A DNA stretch of 64,000 bases from Aureispira anguillae (GCF_026000115.1 NZ_AP026867.1:5258001-5322000); one strand, 5' to 3'. Shown: positions 35,246-44,719, counted from the first letter of the stretch. Notes: generated from the sequence alone by a model not told the origin. A program made the numbers and translations.

Positions 35246-36892
35246 ATGAAACTCTATCTCCTCGTCATTCTTGTTCTGATCAGTTCGATCTCACACGCTC
35301 AAAATTATCAAACTGAATCGATCAACCAAATCTTGAATTTATACGTTAACACAGCATCCCAGCCAGGACTAACAGTAGGGGTTGTAAAAAATGATACACT
35401 GATTTACCACAATAGTAAAGGATGTATGAATCTGGAGTACGATATACCATTCAATGATTCTACTGTTTTTAGTTTGGCATCTGTTACAAAACAATTTACA
35501 TCTGCCTGTATCGGAATATTGGAAAATCAAGGTAAATTGTCAGTAAATGATGATGTTCAAAAGTACATTCCTGAACTATCAATTTATTCTGACACCATTC
35601 GAATTAAACACCTGCTAAATCACACTAGTGGTATCCGAAACCATAACGTATTACTTGACTTGAAAGGCTTTGACTACGAACATCAAGGGTATACAAACAA
35701 GATGATTCAAGAACTTATGTTTAAGCAAAATGGAGTCAATAATTTGCCAGGTGAAAAGATGTTGTACTCCAACACTAATTACGTGCTTCTAGCATTAGTT
35801 ATTGAACGGGTTTCTAAAATGAAACTTCATGAATTTGCGAAACAAGAATTATTCGAGCCTATGAAAATGACAAGTACTTTTTATCGAAGCAATCTTGAAA
35901 AGGTCATAAAAAATCGAGCATATTCTTACTACAAATCCAATGAAAACTACCACCAACCAAAGTCGTTAACTCTTTGTGTGGGTGCTGGTGGTATGGGAAG
36001 TACCATTGAAGATTTGGCAAAATGGTCTAGTATTTTCTTAAATCCAGAACATAAATTTTCTTACTTAAGCAATTTTATAACGGAACTGGACACTTTGAAG
36101 AATGGAACAGCAATGACGCATGCAAGAGGCATGTTCGTTTCTCCATATAAAGACTATGTCACTTTTAACCATAGTGGACGAGATTTAGGTATGCGCTCAC
36201 AATTCATTTGTGTTCCAAAGAAAAATCTGGCAATTGTAGTTTTCACAAATTCAGAAGACATAAACGCTGTTAATATTTCATACCAAATTCTAGATTTATT
36301 TATTGAAGAAGTAGGTACAAATGAAAAGATGGTTAAGCATTACGAACATTCATCAAAGGAGCTTAATAAGTTTACTGGAGTTTATCAAGAATTAAATAGT
36401 GATTTAAGAATGGTAGTTTTTATAGAAAACGACTCTTTAAAAGTAATCAGTAGTTTTGGTAGAAATGCGACTCCTTTAGTCTCACAAACTGCGAATACAT
36501 TATGTAGAATAGATAACCCCTCAATCAAATATTCGTTTCAAAACGAAGGAAGTGAAGAGGCAGACTTATACATCGATTTTGGAGGTGCTATTTTCTATTT
36601 TGAAAAAATATATCTCAAGTCAAATCCCAATAAAAATTTAGAGGATTACATTGGTGACTATTATTCAAAAGAACTAGATATTATCTATTCAATTAAAGCT
36701 GAAAATGACACATTAATTCTGAGCTATCCCAACAATGAAAATATTGTTATTAAAGAGGGAGTAAAAGATACTTTTGGGGCAAATAGAAGAACTAAATATT
36801 CCTTTATTCGAGATAGTGAAGGAATTGTAACCTCTTTTGAAGTAGCTTCTGAAGGTACTGTGAAAGATATAATATTTGAAAAAACAAACTAA
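35246..36892 (+). CDS. Serine hydrolase, class C beta-lactamase / PBP family
   Basis: A 548-aa exported protein with signal peptide (MKLYLLVILVLISSISHAQ). The catalytic motifs are SVTK at 79-82, YSN at 174-176 and HSG at 309-311 (in place of KTG), as in the Beta-lactamase (PF00144) family of esterases, D-peptidases and class C enzymes. About 170 residues after the catalytic domain form one or two beta-rich C-terminal domains. The substrate is unknown; resistance should not be assumed. It is the only gene between the two 86-nt direct repeats and looks like cargo. Confidence 0.88.
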   Translation: MKLYLLVILVLISSISHAQNYQTESINQILNLYVNTASQPGLTVGVVKNDTLIYHNSKGCMNLEYDIPFNDSTVFSLASVTKQFTSACIGILENQGKLSVNDDVQKYIPELSIYSDTIRIKHLLNHTSGIRNHNVLLDLKGFDYEHQGYTNKMIQELMFKQNGVNNLPGEKMLYSNTNYVLLALVIERVSKMKLHEFAKQELFEPMKMTSTFYRSNLEKVIKNRAYSYYKSNENYHQPKSLTLCVGAGGMGSTIEDLAKWSSIFLNPEHKFSYLSNFITELDTLKNGTAMTHARGMFVSPYKDYVTFNHSGRDLGMRSQFICVPKKNLAIVVFTNSEDINAVNISYQILDLFIEEVGTNEKMVKHYEHSSKELNKFTGVYQELNSDLRMVVFIENDSLKVISSFGRNATPLVSQTANTLCRIDNPSIKYSFQNEGSEEADLYIDFGGAIFYFEKIYLKSNPNKNLEDYIGDYYSKELDIIYSIKAENDTLILSYPNNENIVIKEGVKDTFGANRRTKYSFIRDSEGIVTSFEVASEGTVKDIIFEKTN

Positions 36893-37142
36893 TGCTAACA
36901 ACGTATAAGTAGCATTAAAACGACCGCTTAGACTAGCCCCTTTTACATACCAATAAAACGTGATCCAATTTATTTCTGTTAGTATTAATTATTGGCATTT
37001 CAACTCTAATTTGCACTAACTATAAAGTTGTTGTTTTTGATAGCTAATAATAATATTATAAAGCGCTTGCTTTTACCCTATTTTTGTCCCCAAAAACAAA
37101 AAACGCCACAAAAAAACTAACACTAAAACAATCCTGATCAAG

Positions 37143-37228
37143 TCCCTATAGAATTAGGGATTAAGATGGTGTTTTATGACGTTTTTTTACGTTTTCTGCG
37201 GCTGCAACGGTGTTGTGGTCGTTTTTTT
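37143..37228 (+). repeat. Direct repeat block, copy 2 (tRNA-Arg 3' remnant plus terminator)
   Basis: Matches 34828-34913 over 86 nt without gaps. The first 27 nt correspond to the 3' end of tRNA-Arg in decayed form (TCCCTAT then diverging). The remainder is almost identical. Confidence 0.85.
37199..37228 (+). terminator. Second copy of the array-type terminator
   Basis: Stem CGGCTGCAAC/GTTGTGGTCG with a 3-nt loop and seven T residues. Both base changes relative to copy 1 keep pairing through G-U wobbles, so the structure has been preserved. It could end the serine hydrolase transcript. Confidence 0.8.
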
Positions 37229-37417
37229 GTTTTTTGAAGGAGCTAATGCCAGCAGATATAGTAAAACTATTTTTAAAGAGCTTTAGCTAAAGCGAAAATT
37301 GAAAAAAATGGAACGCCCCTTAAGACATAGCCTTGCTAGTCCTTTAGGCTTTTTAATATTTTAGAGCCTACCGAGCGCATGCATCTACTACAACCGCCAT
37401 TCTCCCTAGTTTTTAAT

Positions 37418-37774
37418 CTAATTTTCGGTTTTACTCATTGTTTCTTTTCTATGCTGAGTGCCCCATTCTACCATCGCCTCAAGAATAGGTTCTAGTGTTT
37501 TGCCTGATTCTGTTAATTCATATTCTATTCGAATAGGTCTTGTATTATAAACATTTCTTTGGACAATATTATTTAACTCTAACTCCTTGAGTTCTTTTGA
37601 AAGCATTCTAGGAGTTATTTTTTTTATTGTTGTTTCTAATTCATTAAAGCGTTTTGGACCAAAAAAAAGCGCCCCAATTATTGGAACTTTCCACTTTCCA
37701 TTTAATACCGTTAAGCAATCGTGTAATGCTAATATTGTTGCCGCTGGACACTCAGGAATATTTCTAGGATTCAT
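37418..37774 (-). CDS. HxlR-family transcriptional regulator
   Basis: A 118-aa winged-helix protein with the HxlR signature CPAATILALHDCLTVLNGKWKVPIIGALFFGPKRFNEL and ITPRMLSKELKELELNNIVQR. Cys9 and Cys20 flank the first helix; a redox- or aldehyde-sensing Cys at this position is known in HypR/YodB-type members. It is divergent from an NmrA-type oxidoreductase with a perfect palindrome between them, the usual arrangement of an HxlR regulator and its target. Confidence 0.92.
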   Translation of the reverse strand: MNPRNIPECPAATILALHDCLTVLNGKWKVPIIGALFFGPKRFNELETTIKKITPRMLSKELKELELNNIVQRNVYNTRPIRIEYELTESGKTLEPILEAMVEWGTQHRKETMSKTEN

Positions 37775-37788
37775 AAAATTATAATTTC

Positions 37789-37810
37789 TTACTATACATT
37801 TGTATAGTAA
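37789..37810. promoter_or_regulatory. Probable HxlR operator, perfect 22-bp palindrome
   Basis: Half-site TTACTATACA and its exact complement are separated by TT, 15 bp upstream of the HxlR start codon. A second weaker site (CTATA-CTTTC-TATAG, about 37828-37842) lies closer to the NmrA-type gene. Placement between divergent genes suggests autoregulation and control of the partner. Confidence 0.7.
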
Positions 37811-37876
37811 TATTTACTAAATAGCTACTATACTTTCTATAGCAAAAGTAGTAATTTTGAAAAAAAAATTATTATT

Positions 37877-38746
37877 ATGATACAGAAAATTGCATTTATT
37901 GGGGTCACAGGAAATCTGGCTCCCTTCGTTTACAAAGAATTAATCAAACAAGGAATCATTATTAAAGCACTTGTTCGTAATCTAGATAAAGTGAAGAAAA
38001 TTCCTAACTTTCCGAAGGAAATCCAAATCATTCAAGGGGACTTGAGCAATCTTGATGATTTAAGAGAACTCTTTTCTGATACGGATGCAGTATATCTAAA
38101 CTTATCTACATCAAATTCTGAAGCTCTTTTTCAACCAGAAATTGATGGAATAAAAAACGTTATTAAAGTTGCCAAAGAAAAAGATATAAACCGAATTTTT
38201 CATGTTTCTGCTGTAACAGCAGCCTATCCTGAATTTGCTCAAGGTGCTGAATTATTTATCAATGATATAAGAAAGGTTGGATATCATCTCTTAAAAGAAT
38301 CTAATATTCCTTGTACGTTCTTTCATTGTTCTTGGATTATGGATACAATAGAGTTTTCTATGAGAAAAGGGAATACACTTCAAGGGTTCAAGTCAATCCG
38401 TTATCCAATTTTTTGGTTAGCAGGGAAAGATCTAGGCAAAATGATAATGAATGCTGTAAAACAATCTGATCATTCTTTAACAAAAGACTATATCATGCAA
38501 GGAAAGGAAGCTATTACTTTTAAAGAGGCCCTTAAGAGATATAGCAGCACTTATAGTCCAAACTTAAAAGTACAATTGGCTCCCATTTGGCTACTAAAAA
38601 CTATTGGACTTTTTAACAAAGAAGCACGGTTAGCAGCTCAAATGGCTTCTTTTTTTTCAAACTATAAAGAAGAATTTAAAGCCAAACAAACATGGAAGGA
38701 GCTTGGAGAACCTATTCACAACATTGAAAATTTCATGCATTCGTAA
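37877..38746 (+). CDS. NmrA-like NAD(P)-binding oxidoreductase
   Basis: A 289-aa atypical short-chain dehydrogenase. The Rossmann motif is IGVTGNLAPFVYKEL (residues about 8-22), followed by ALVRNLDKVKKIP, QGDLSNLDDLRELFSDTDAVYLNLS and HVSAVTAAYP, close to NmrA/azoreductase-type proteins often controlled by HxlR regulators. The catalytic YxxxK of classical SDRs is not evident. The likely role is detoxification or redox sensing of small electrophiles (inference from context). Confidence 0.85.
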   Translation: MIQKIAFIGVTGNLAPFVYKELIKQGIIIKALVRNLDKVKKIPNFPKEIQIIQGDLSNLDDLRELFSDTDAVYLNLSTSNSEALFQPEIDGIKNVIKVAKEKDINRIFHVSAVTAAYPEFAQGAELFINDIRKVGYHLLKESNIPCTFFHCSWIMDTIEFSMRKGNTLQGFKSIRYPIFWLAGKDLGKMIMNAVKQSDHSLTKDYIMQGKEAITFKEALKRYSSTYSPNLKVQLAPIWLLKTIGLFNKEARLAAQMASFFSNYKEEFKAKQTWKELGEPIHNIENFMHS

Positions 38747-38994
38747 CAACAAAATAGTAGTTTAGAATGGGCATATGCTCATTCTAGACATTTTAAGGTG
38801 CTAAATTTAGATTTTTTGTCCCATCCTAAAAATAGTAATTTTACTAGTACTCAAAGTCAAAATTACTAGCAAAACCTACGTTTTTGCTCTGTTCGAACAC
38901 TTACTTTTCGTATTTTACTCCTTTGTACAACCTATCACACTCACATTGTGCATGAGCTAAAAACTATTAAACGAAAGAAGATCAGAAAAGTAAA

Positions 38995-39492
38995 ATGGAA
39001 AATTTGAATAAATATGTTTCGATTTATAAAGAGCAACTCAACAAAGGAGATATATTAATAGCCTACAACGGGTTAATAAAATTTGTCATGAAATTAAGAA
39101 CAGATTTCATCAAAAATCTTTCTGACCAATATTCCTTTGCAGGAATCCTTCACGGATATATGGACTATACGTATTTCTACTATTCAAATGATTTTTTAAA
39201 AAGTAAAAAGTTAAAACTTGGGCTGGTATTAAATCACCTAGAAATGAAATTTGAGGTTTGGCTACTTGGAAATACAATAGCGATTCAAAAAAAATATTGG
39301 GAACTGCTAAAAACAACACAGTGGAATAAGGAAAAAACAGAAATGCCTAAATATTCAATCCTTGAAGCGACATTGGTTGAAAATCCTGATTTTAATAACC
39401 TTAACGCACTGGCGAAACAAATAGAAACCAAAATGATTCAAGTTTCGGATGAAATATTGGGTTATCTAAAAACATTAAGTAACCGTTCGTAA
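38995..39492 (+). CDS. DUF7000 family protein
   Basis: A 165-aa soluble protein with N-terminal YVSIYKEQLNKGDILIAYNGLIKFVMKLR, then GILHGYMDYTYFYYSNDFLKSKKLKLGLVLNHLEMKFEVWL and VENPDFNNLNALAKQIE, matching a family now called DUF7000. Function unknown. It lies 11 bp before a small membrane protein on the same strand, probably the same transcript. The neighbourhood looks accessory. Confidence 0.78.
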   Translation: MENLNKYVSIYKEQLNKGDILIAYNGLIKFVMKLRTDFIKNLSDQYSFAGILHGYMDYTYFYYSNDFLKSKKLKLGLVLNHLEMKFEVWLLGNTIAIQKKYWELLKTTQWNKEKTEMPKYSILEATLVENPDFNNLNALAKQIETKMIQVSDEILGYLKTLSNRS

Positions 39493-39503
39493 TAATTTCA
39501 ATT

Positions 39504-39983
39504 ATGAAAAAAATATTCAAAAATCCCTTTATTTATCCGCTGATTATCTGTCTGTGTTTGTGTGGGTATACACAAGTTGTTCTTTTTGGAAATCAACCAA
39601 TCAACCTATCAGGTCGACCGCTTTATGATAATCATATCTTGATTTATGTGGCTACTTTTATTTTTTTTATAAAAGTTGGGATATGGGCTTATTTTTCAGA
39701 AAAAAAGAGCAGTAATTTTTTGTTAATATTGAGTTTTGGAATAGACATCATCTGGTTGGTTGGCTTAGTCATAATTTCTATTGAAATCATTAACTTTCAC
39801 GTTTATTACAAAGATTATAGCCCTTCCTTGCGAGGAGATGAATATAGCCGAATAAAAACGATTTCAGCCCCCTTTAATTTCATTTTTAGCCTTAATATTT
39901 TCCTTTTTTTAATCTCGGTACTTATCCTTTATATAAGACTCCCTAAGTTGAAATACCATGCCGATGTATTAGACCATCACTAA
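39504..39983 (+). CDS. Small membrane protein, hypothetical
   Basis: A 159-aa protein with four predicted transmembrane helices (about 8-26, 45-65, 72-95 and 127-148) and short polar loops. No family is recognised. Start ATG at 39504, 11 bp after DUF7000. Confidence 0.65.
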   Translation: MKKIFKNPFIYPLIICLCLCGYTQVVLFGNQPINLSGRPLYDNHILIYVATFIFFIKVGIWAYFSEKKSSNFLLILSFGIDIIWLVGLVIISIEIINFHVYYKDYSPSLRGDEYSRIKTISAPFNFIFSLNIFLFLISVLILYIRLPKLKYHADVLDHH

Positions 39984-40152
39984 ATCAAGGATTTTTTTGT
40001 ACGCTAAATTCTTTTCGATTAAAGAACATTATTATTTCATTGAAATTCTTTCCGTTTAATAATTCCACCTATTTTTGTTATTTTGGAAGACACTCAACTT
40101 GTCCTGAACAAAACCATTCCACAATATTTATATTCAATTCTTTTAAATTTTC

Positions 40153-40560
40153 ATGACTCAATCCAATACAATCAATCAGCAAGAGCGGCTAAAAAGTCGG
40201 AAGCAAATTGGGCTTTTGTTTAAGAATCGGCAAAGTGTGGGAGCTTATCCACTGCGTATTTTCTGGAAAGAAATCCCACCCAACGATAGCCCTTATCCCG
40301 TTGCGATTAGTTTTAGTGTTTCCAAAAGAGTCTTCAAACATGCCGTAAAACGAAATCGACACAAAAGGTTGATGCGAGAAGCATTTCGGCTCAACAAGCA
40401 CCAATTGTATAAAACGCTAAAAGCAGAAACCAAACAGCTCAACTTGATGTTAATTTATGTAGGCAAAGAAGCCTCAGATTTTGCTACCATTGAGAAGAAA
40501 TACCTTCGCTTGATGGATAAATTGTTAGAACAAATTGTATCAAAAGATGAAAATCATTAA
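40153..40560 (+). CDS. rnpA: Ribonuclease P protein component
   Basis: A 135-aa basic protein; the RNR signature is [24 protein letters not shown] (about 56-79). It binds the RNase P RNA and helps process pre-tRNA 5' ends. It overlaps yidD by 14 bp, the conserved rnpA-yidD arrangement. rpmH is not seen immediately upstream. In this window its substrates include the large tRNA array. Confidence 0.93.
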   Translation: MTQSNTINQQERLKSRKQIGLLFKNRQSVGAYPLRIFWKEIPPNDSPYPVAISFSVSKRVFKHAVKRNRHKRLMREAFRLNKHQLYKTLKAETKQLNLMLIYVGKEASDFATIEKKYLRLMDKLLEQIVSKDENH

Positions 40561-40798
40561 CGCTTTATTTTCTCTTCCTTTTAAACTTATTGGTTTAGCC
40601 TTTATTGGTCTAATTCGTATTTACCAATTGGCAATTTCTCCCTTATTGCCCTCTTCTTGTCGTTATACGCCCACTTGTTCGCAATACAGCCTAGAAGCAA
40701 TCAAAAAATATGGTCCATTTAAAGGCAGTTATTTAGCATTTCGTCGTATCTTGCGTTGCAACCCTTGGGGCGGGCATGGTCATGATCCTGTTCCTTAA
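40547..40798 (+). CDS. yidD: Membrane protein insertion efficiency factor YidD
   Basis: An 83-aa protein from ATG at 40547, overlapping the end of rnpA by 14 bp. It has the family signature [30 protein letters not shown] followed by [18 protein letters not shown]. It assists insertion of inner-membrane proteins with YidC. An in-frame ATG four codons upstream is possible. Confidence 0.95.
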   Translation: MKIINALFSLPFKLIGLAFIGLIRIYQLAISPLLPSSCRYTPTCSQYSLEAIKKYGPFKGSYLAFRRILRCNPWGGHGHDPVP

Positions 40799-40867
40799 AA
40801 ACCTTATAAAAGCTAGAAATAAAGTAATTAATAGTTGTACTTTTCTTTAAAGTAAAACATCACTTCT

Positions 40868-41209
40868 ATGAAAAAAATTATTGGCAGCACACAGCAAGTT
40901 CATTGGTTGGGGCTTATTGTGACATTTTTATTCCTAACAAGTTGTGGCGGTCCATCGGCTTCTAAATATGCTCAAAAACTATGCGACTGTTCAGAAGCTT
41001 TTTCTAAGGCAGCCATACAGTTGCGATCAGGAACAATTAATCAAGCCACATTTGATCAAATAAAAAAAGAACACGATGCTTGCATGGGAGAAGACAACCC
41101 ATTAGAAAAACTAGCAGATGATCCTGAAGCACTGGTTCAATTTAAAGCAGAATTTTTAATTGAGCTAGAAAAAAGTTGCCCTGAGGTTGCTCGTAATATG
41201 GGCTATTAA
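40868..41209 (+). CDS. Hypothetical lipoprotein
   Basis: A 113-aa protein with lipobox FLTSC (Cys26) preceded by a hydrophobic stretch. The mature part is helical, with CDCSEAFSKAA, a central HDACMGEDNP and a final SCPEVARNMGY. No named family is recognised. The Cys pattern resembles the lipoprotein at 26011. Confidence 0.65.
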   Translation: MKKIIGSTQQVHWLGLIVTFLFLTSCGGPSASKYAQKLCDCSEAFSKAAIQLRSGTINQATFDQIKKEHDACMGEDNPLEKLADDPEALVQFKAEFLIELEKSCPEVARNMGY

Positions 41210-41305
41210 AAATAAACTATTATTTTACCTTCTTTCCCAACGTATCTTAAGCATTTTTTTTAACCATTCTCCCTCCCCAATATATTTTTAGAAAAATACA
41301 ATTCA

Positions 41306-41914
41306 ATGAAATTAATTAGTAAAATTTACTTAAAACTAACTGGCTGGAAAGTCGAAAGCAATCCCCCTAAAGAAATTCATGAAAAATGCGTTATGATTTG
41401 TGCTCCTCATACATCCAATTGGGATTTTCCTACCACCTTAGCCATCATGAGTATTCTCAATGTTAAGGCGCGTTATGCCATCAAAAAAGAATTGATGGGC
41501 TTGCCTTTTGGACCTCTTCTTAGAGCAGTTGGGGGAATTGCCATCAATCGCAAGCCTAAAAAAGAAGGAGAAAAAAGACAAAGTACCGTTCAAGCAATTG
41601 CCGATTTATTTTCAAAAGAAGATAAACTTTGCTTGATGATTGCAGCAGAGGGAACCCGATCTTTACAAAAAGAGTGGAAAACTGGTTTTTACTATATTGC
41701 ATTGCAAGCAAAAGTACCAATTTGTCTGGGGTACTTGGATTATAAAACTAAAATTGGAGGCTTTGGAAAAGTAGTACATCCAACGGGAGACATCCATGCA
41801 GATATGGCAGAAATTATGGATTTCTTTAAAGATAAAACAGCTAAAAAACCAGCTAACTTTAGCCTTGATTATAGATTTATACAAGAAGACCACTTATCTG
41901 ATCAAAACAAATAA
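41306..41914 (+). CDS. 1-acyl-sn-glycerol-3-phosphate acyltransferase-like protein
   Basis: A 202-aa PlsC-fold acyltransferase. The HX4D motif is HTSNWD at 35-40, with APHTSNWDFP context; the second motif GGIAINRK and the AAEGTRS motif follow. It belongs to the short PlsC-like group without an obvious N-terminal anchor. It probably acylates lysophosphatidate or a related lipid. The next gene starts 6 bp downstream, so they are likely co-transcribed. Confidence 0.85.
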   Translation: MKLISKIYLKLTGWKVESNPPKEIHEKCVMICAPHTSNWDFPTTLAIMSILNVKARYAIKKELMGLPFGPLLRAVGGIAINRKPKKEGEKRQSTVQAIADLFSKEDKLCLMIAAEGTRSLQKEWKTGFYYIALQAKVPICLGYLDYKTKIGGFGKVVHPTGDIHADMAEIMDFFKDKTAKKPANFSLDYRFIQEDHLSDQNK

Positions 41915-41920
41915 AAGGCA

Positions 41921-42886
41921 ATGCTCCACTTTATTTCTGCATATATTAGTTGTTTGTTGCTTATTAGTTGTAATAACAGTCACCCTAATAGTAATTTACG
42001 ACCCAATAAATCTACCAGCAATTTAGAACAAACAACAGCTATTATGCCAACCAGCAATCGTATCGGGTATCAATTGGATCAGCCCAACAATAGGTTTAAG
42101 TTGTCTAAGGAATTGAAGGAAATTTCGGGACTTGTTTGCTATAAAGATCAATGGTTAGCAGCCGTACAAGACGAAAAAGGGGCGATTTACCTCCTTGATA
42201 AGGACAATGGAGCTATCCTAGATGTTATCGAATTTTCTGCGGATGGAGATTACGAAGGGATTACTGTTGTCAAAGATGTATTTTATGTACTCCGAGCGGA
42301 TGGGGTCTTATTTCAAATTAAACATTGGAATAAAAAAAACAAAAACATCAGTACAAAGGTTATTGATACGAATCTTGGCGAAATTAATGACACAGAAGGG
42401 CTGGCTTATGATCCTGTAAAAAACCAACTGCTTATTGCTTGCAAAGGTTCTGCTTCCATTGGCGAAAAAGAGCATAGCTTTAGGGCTATTTATGCTTACG
42501 ATTTGCAAAAACAGAAATTTAACACAAACCCCATTTTCACCTTAGATCGAAAGCAGTTCAAACATTTTGTTCAGGACAACCTAAAACAAAACCCTGATTA
42601 TAGCTCCTATAAAAAAGAGCTAAAAAAAGCTAAAAAAAGTATGCTTCTAGCACCTTCTGCCATTGCCGTTCACCCCATCACTAAGGAATTTTATTTATTG
42701 TCAGCAGCAGGAAATAGTTTGATTGTATTGGATCGCAAGTATCAAATCAAATACCTTAAACGCTTGCCTTCTGATCATTTTGAACAACCAGAAGGACTTA
42801 CATTTAATTCTAATGGAGATCTATTTTTATCTTCTGAAGGGATAAAGAAAAAAGCTCGAATTTACAAATTTGACTATCTACCTTAA
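41921..42886 (+). CDS. SdiA-regulated domain lipoprotein
   Basis: A 321-aa protein with lipobox LLISC (Cys17), then a six-bladed propeller-type domain: KELKEISGLVCYKDQWLAAVQDEKGAIYLLD, EGITVVKDVFYVLRADGVLFQI, NDTEGLAYDP and QPEGLTFNSNGDLFLSSEG. These are SdiA-regulated family features. In Enterobacteria the name reflects regulation, not a known activity. Probably periplasmic. Confidence 0.8.
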   Translation: MLHFISAYISCLLLISCNNSHPNSNLRPNKSTSNLEQTTAIMPTSNRIGYQLDQPNNRFKLSKELKEISGLVCYKDQWLAAVQDEKGAIYLLDKDNGAILDVIEFSADGDYEGITVVKDVFYVLRADGVLFQIKHWNKKNKNISTKVIDTNLGEINDTEGLAYDPVKNQLLIACKGSASIGEKEHSFRAIYAYDLQKQKFNTNPIFTLDRKQFKHFVQDNLKQNPDYSSYKKELKKAKKSMLLAPSAIAVHPITKEFYLLSAAGNSLIVLDRKYQIKYLKRLPSDHFEQPEGLTFNSNGDLFLSSEGIKKKARIYKFDYLP

Positions 42887-42917
42887 CCCCTAGTCATCCA
42901 TTTATAAATGGAGTAAA

Positions 42918-43451
42918 TCACATTTCTAGTAACTTAGAAACGGTGCGCCAATTTCGTGTTGTTGCCGATACTTGTAATTTTTTTTCTATCGTCGTATTGC
43001 TTAATTTTGTACGCCCATAACCGTTGGGAGTATACAAATAGACTCGATTGTTTATAATTGCTAATTCATCTGTTCCAGCAGCGACTTCTTGCAATGCTTT
43101 GATCGAATCAACTGTTGGCACTTCTGCCAAAAAGGTGACGTGCAAAAATTTAATTTCCAAATCAGGGTTAGCCTCCAAAAATGGATTATTAACAGCGACT
43201 TCTTTCCAATAATCCTCTGTGCGAACCATAACAGAAACATCATAACCAAAAGTAGTTTGGATTTTTTGATGCATGCTTTGGGCTATCCAATCCGTATCCT
43301 CTTCTGCTCCTTCAAATACAATATTACCGCTTTGTATATAAGTTTGTACATTTTGATACCCCATTGTCTCACACATCGTGCGCAAATCAGCCATTTTGAC
43401 TTTTTTTTGCCCACTCACATTAATCCCCCTTAATAAAGTGATGTATTTCAT
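42918..43451 (-). CDS. DUF1697 domain protein
   Basis: A 177-aa soluble protein with the family start YITLLRGINVSGQKKVKMADLR, then YIQSGNIVFEG and a late NNRVYLYTPNGYGRTKLSNTTIEKKL. Function unknown; the family is widespread. It is convergent with the preceding gene. Confidence 0.88.
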   Translation of the reverse strand: MKYITLLRGINVSGQKKVKMADLRTMCETMGYQNVQTYIQSGNIVFEGAEEDTDWIAQSMHQKIQTTFGYDVSVMVRTEDYWKEVAVNNPFLEANPDLEIKFLHVTFLAEVPTVDSIKALQEVAAGTDELAIINNRVYLYTPNGYGRTKLSNTTIEKKLQVSATTRNWRTVSKLLEM

Positions 43452-43543
43452 AAGTAACTTGTGTTATTTCAATAATATTCCATGGACTAACTGCGTTGCG
43501 ACTACGTGTTTTTTAACGGAATAATGATTTCAAATAAGCGGTC

Positions 43544-44719
43544 TTATTTTAAAACATTTTTCTCTTGTGAGAATTGTTTATAACTAATCAACACCGACAA
43601 AGTAGCAAAGACAATTAAAGAAAAGACAATCGTAATGTACTGCCCTAAATGTATCGTACCAGCAATAATTTCTTTGGTAGCCAATGCAACATTTAGAATA
43701 GGAATAAGAGCAAATTGCCAATTCAGTTCTACTCCTGGCATAGTCGCTACTAAGGCTGGAATTATCACCACAAACGTCATAGGAGTAACATAGCTTTGTG
43801 CTTCCTTAAAACTACTCGTTCTGACTACCATAGCCGATAAAACTCCAGCAAAAAAGAAACTCAATGGCAAAAGCATAGCAAAAAGCATTAAGATGAATTT
43901 TAAACTCAACATATCTGCAATAGAATCCATAAAACTAGCAGGAATATCACTGCCTAAATTTAATGCTAAAATCATCCCTCCTATGGTCATTACAGATGCC
44001 ACTACCCCAACTAATGCAATCGTTATCGTCTTGCCAATCAGAATGCTAAACCTAGACGCAGGTACTGTTAACAGTGTTTCTATTGTACCTCGCTCCTTTT
44101 CGCCAGTAATCAAATCCAGCGCAGGATACATACAGCCCATAAAGCAAAATAAAATGAAGATATAAGGAATAAATCCTCCGATGCTCTTTCCGATTTGCTC
44201 TTTGGCAGAAGCCACATTAATTGTTTCCAACTGAACAGGCGTTAAAGTTTCTTTAGCAATGTTCAACTGTTCCATTCGTTGATTTAATACAATTGCTTCA
44301 TAAGCATCTAGTTTTTCTTTTAAGCGGCGTTCCACCATGATATTAGTTGACTTGTAATACATATTCACAACGCCTTTTTTGAAGCTGTCAATATTGGTAG
44401 CAAAAGAAGGGGCAAACTCTAAGACAGCATCTAAGTCTTCGCTAGCAACAGAATCTTTGGCCTGATTTAAATCCATGCTTGCCAATAAAGTAATGCTCTC
44501 ATCTTGGAACTGTGCAGAAACGGCTTCAGGAGCATTGATTAAAACAACTTTTAATTGTTTTTCTTTCTCTTTATTAATTAAGTTCTTCTGCAAAGAAGAA
44601 ACCCCTAGCAATAACAAAGGAATTGCCAAAGCAGGTAAAATAATTGCAGAAAACAAGGTTTTTTTATCTCGTAAGGTATCTTTTAATTCTTTTTTTATAA
44701 CGGTTAGAATGGTATGCAT
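43544..44719 (-). CDS. ABC-2 type transporter permease (NatB-like)
   Basis: A 391-aa membrane protein with an N-terminal helix (about 22-45), a large extracytoplasmic domain (about 50-170), and five further helices from about 180. GEKERGTIETLLTVPASRFSILIGK (about 207-231) is typical of ABC-2 permeases of the NatB kind. It pairs with the ATPase gene 89 bp upstream. The substrate is not determined; sodium export is known for Bacillus NatAB, and peptide or drug export is equally possible. Confidence 0.88.
   Translation of the reverse strand: MHTILTVIKKELKDTLRDKKTLFSAIILPALAIPLLLLGVSSLQKNLINKEKEKQLKVVLINAPEAVSAQFQDESITLLASMDLNQAKDSVASEDLDAVLEFAPSFATNIDSFKKGVVNMYYKSTNIMVERRLKEKLDAYEAIVLNQRMEQLNIAKETLTPVQLETINVASAKEQIGKSIGGFIPYIFILFCFMGCMYPALDLITGEKERGTIETLLTVPASRFSILIGKTITIALVGVVASVMTIGGMILALNLGSDIPASFMDSIADMLSLKFILMLFAMLLPLSFFFAGVLSAMVVRTSSFKEAQSYVTPMTFVVIIPALVATMPGVELNWQFALIPILNVALATKEIIAGTIHLGQYITIVFSLIVFATLSVLISYKQFSQEKNVLK

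Larger units (their letters stand above)
36893..37417. other. Intergenic region with direct repeat copy 2
   Basis: 525 bp between the serine hydrolase and the HxlR gene. It contains the second 86-nt block and its terminator hairpin, and a weaker hairpin AGCCT/AGGCT with a TTTTT tail at 37329-37354. No gene is recognised. Confidence 0.5.

Noticed and set aside
35246-36892. Antibiotic-resistance beta-lactamase
   Set aside because: The PF00144 family is broad, HSG replaces KTG, and there are extra C-terminal domains; the substrate cannot be inferred.
34842-37417. Complete integrative element
   Set aside because: No integrase, relaxase or phage gene is present; only repeats and one cargo-like gene are seen.
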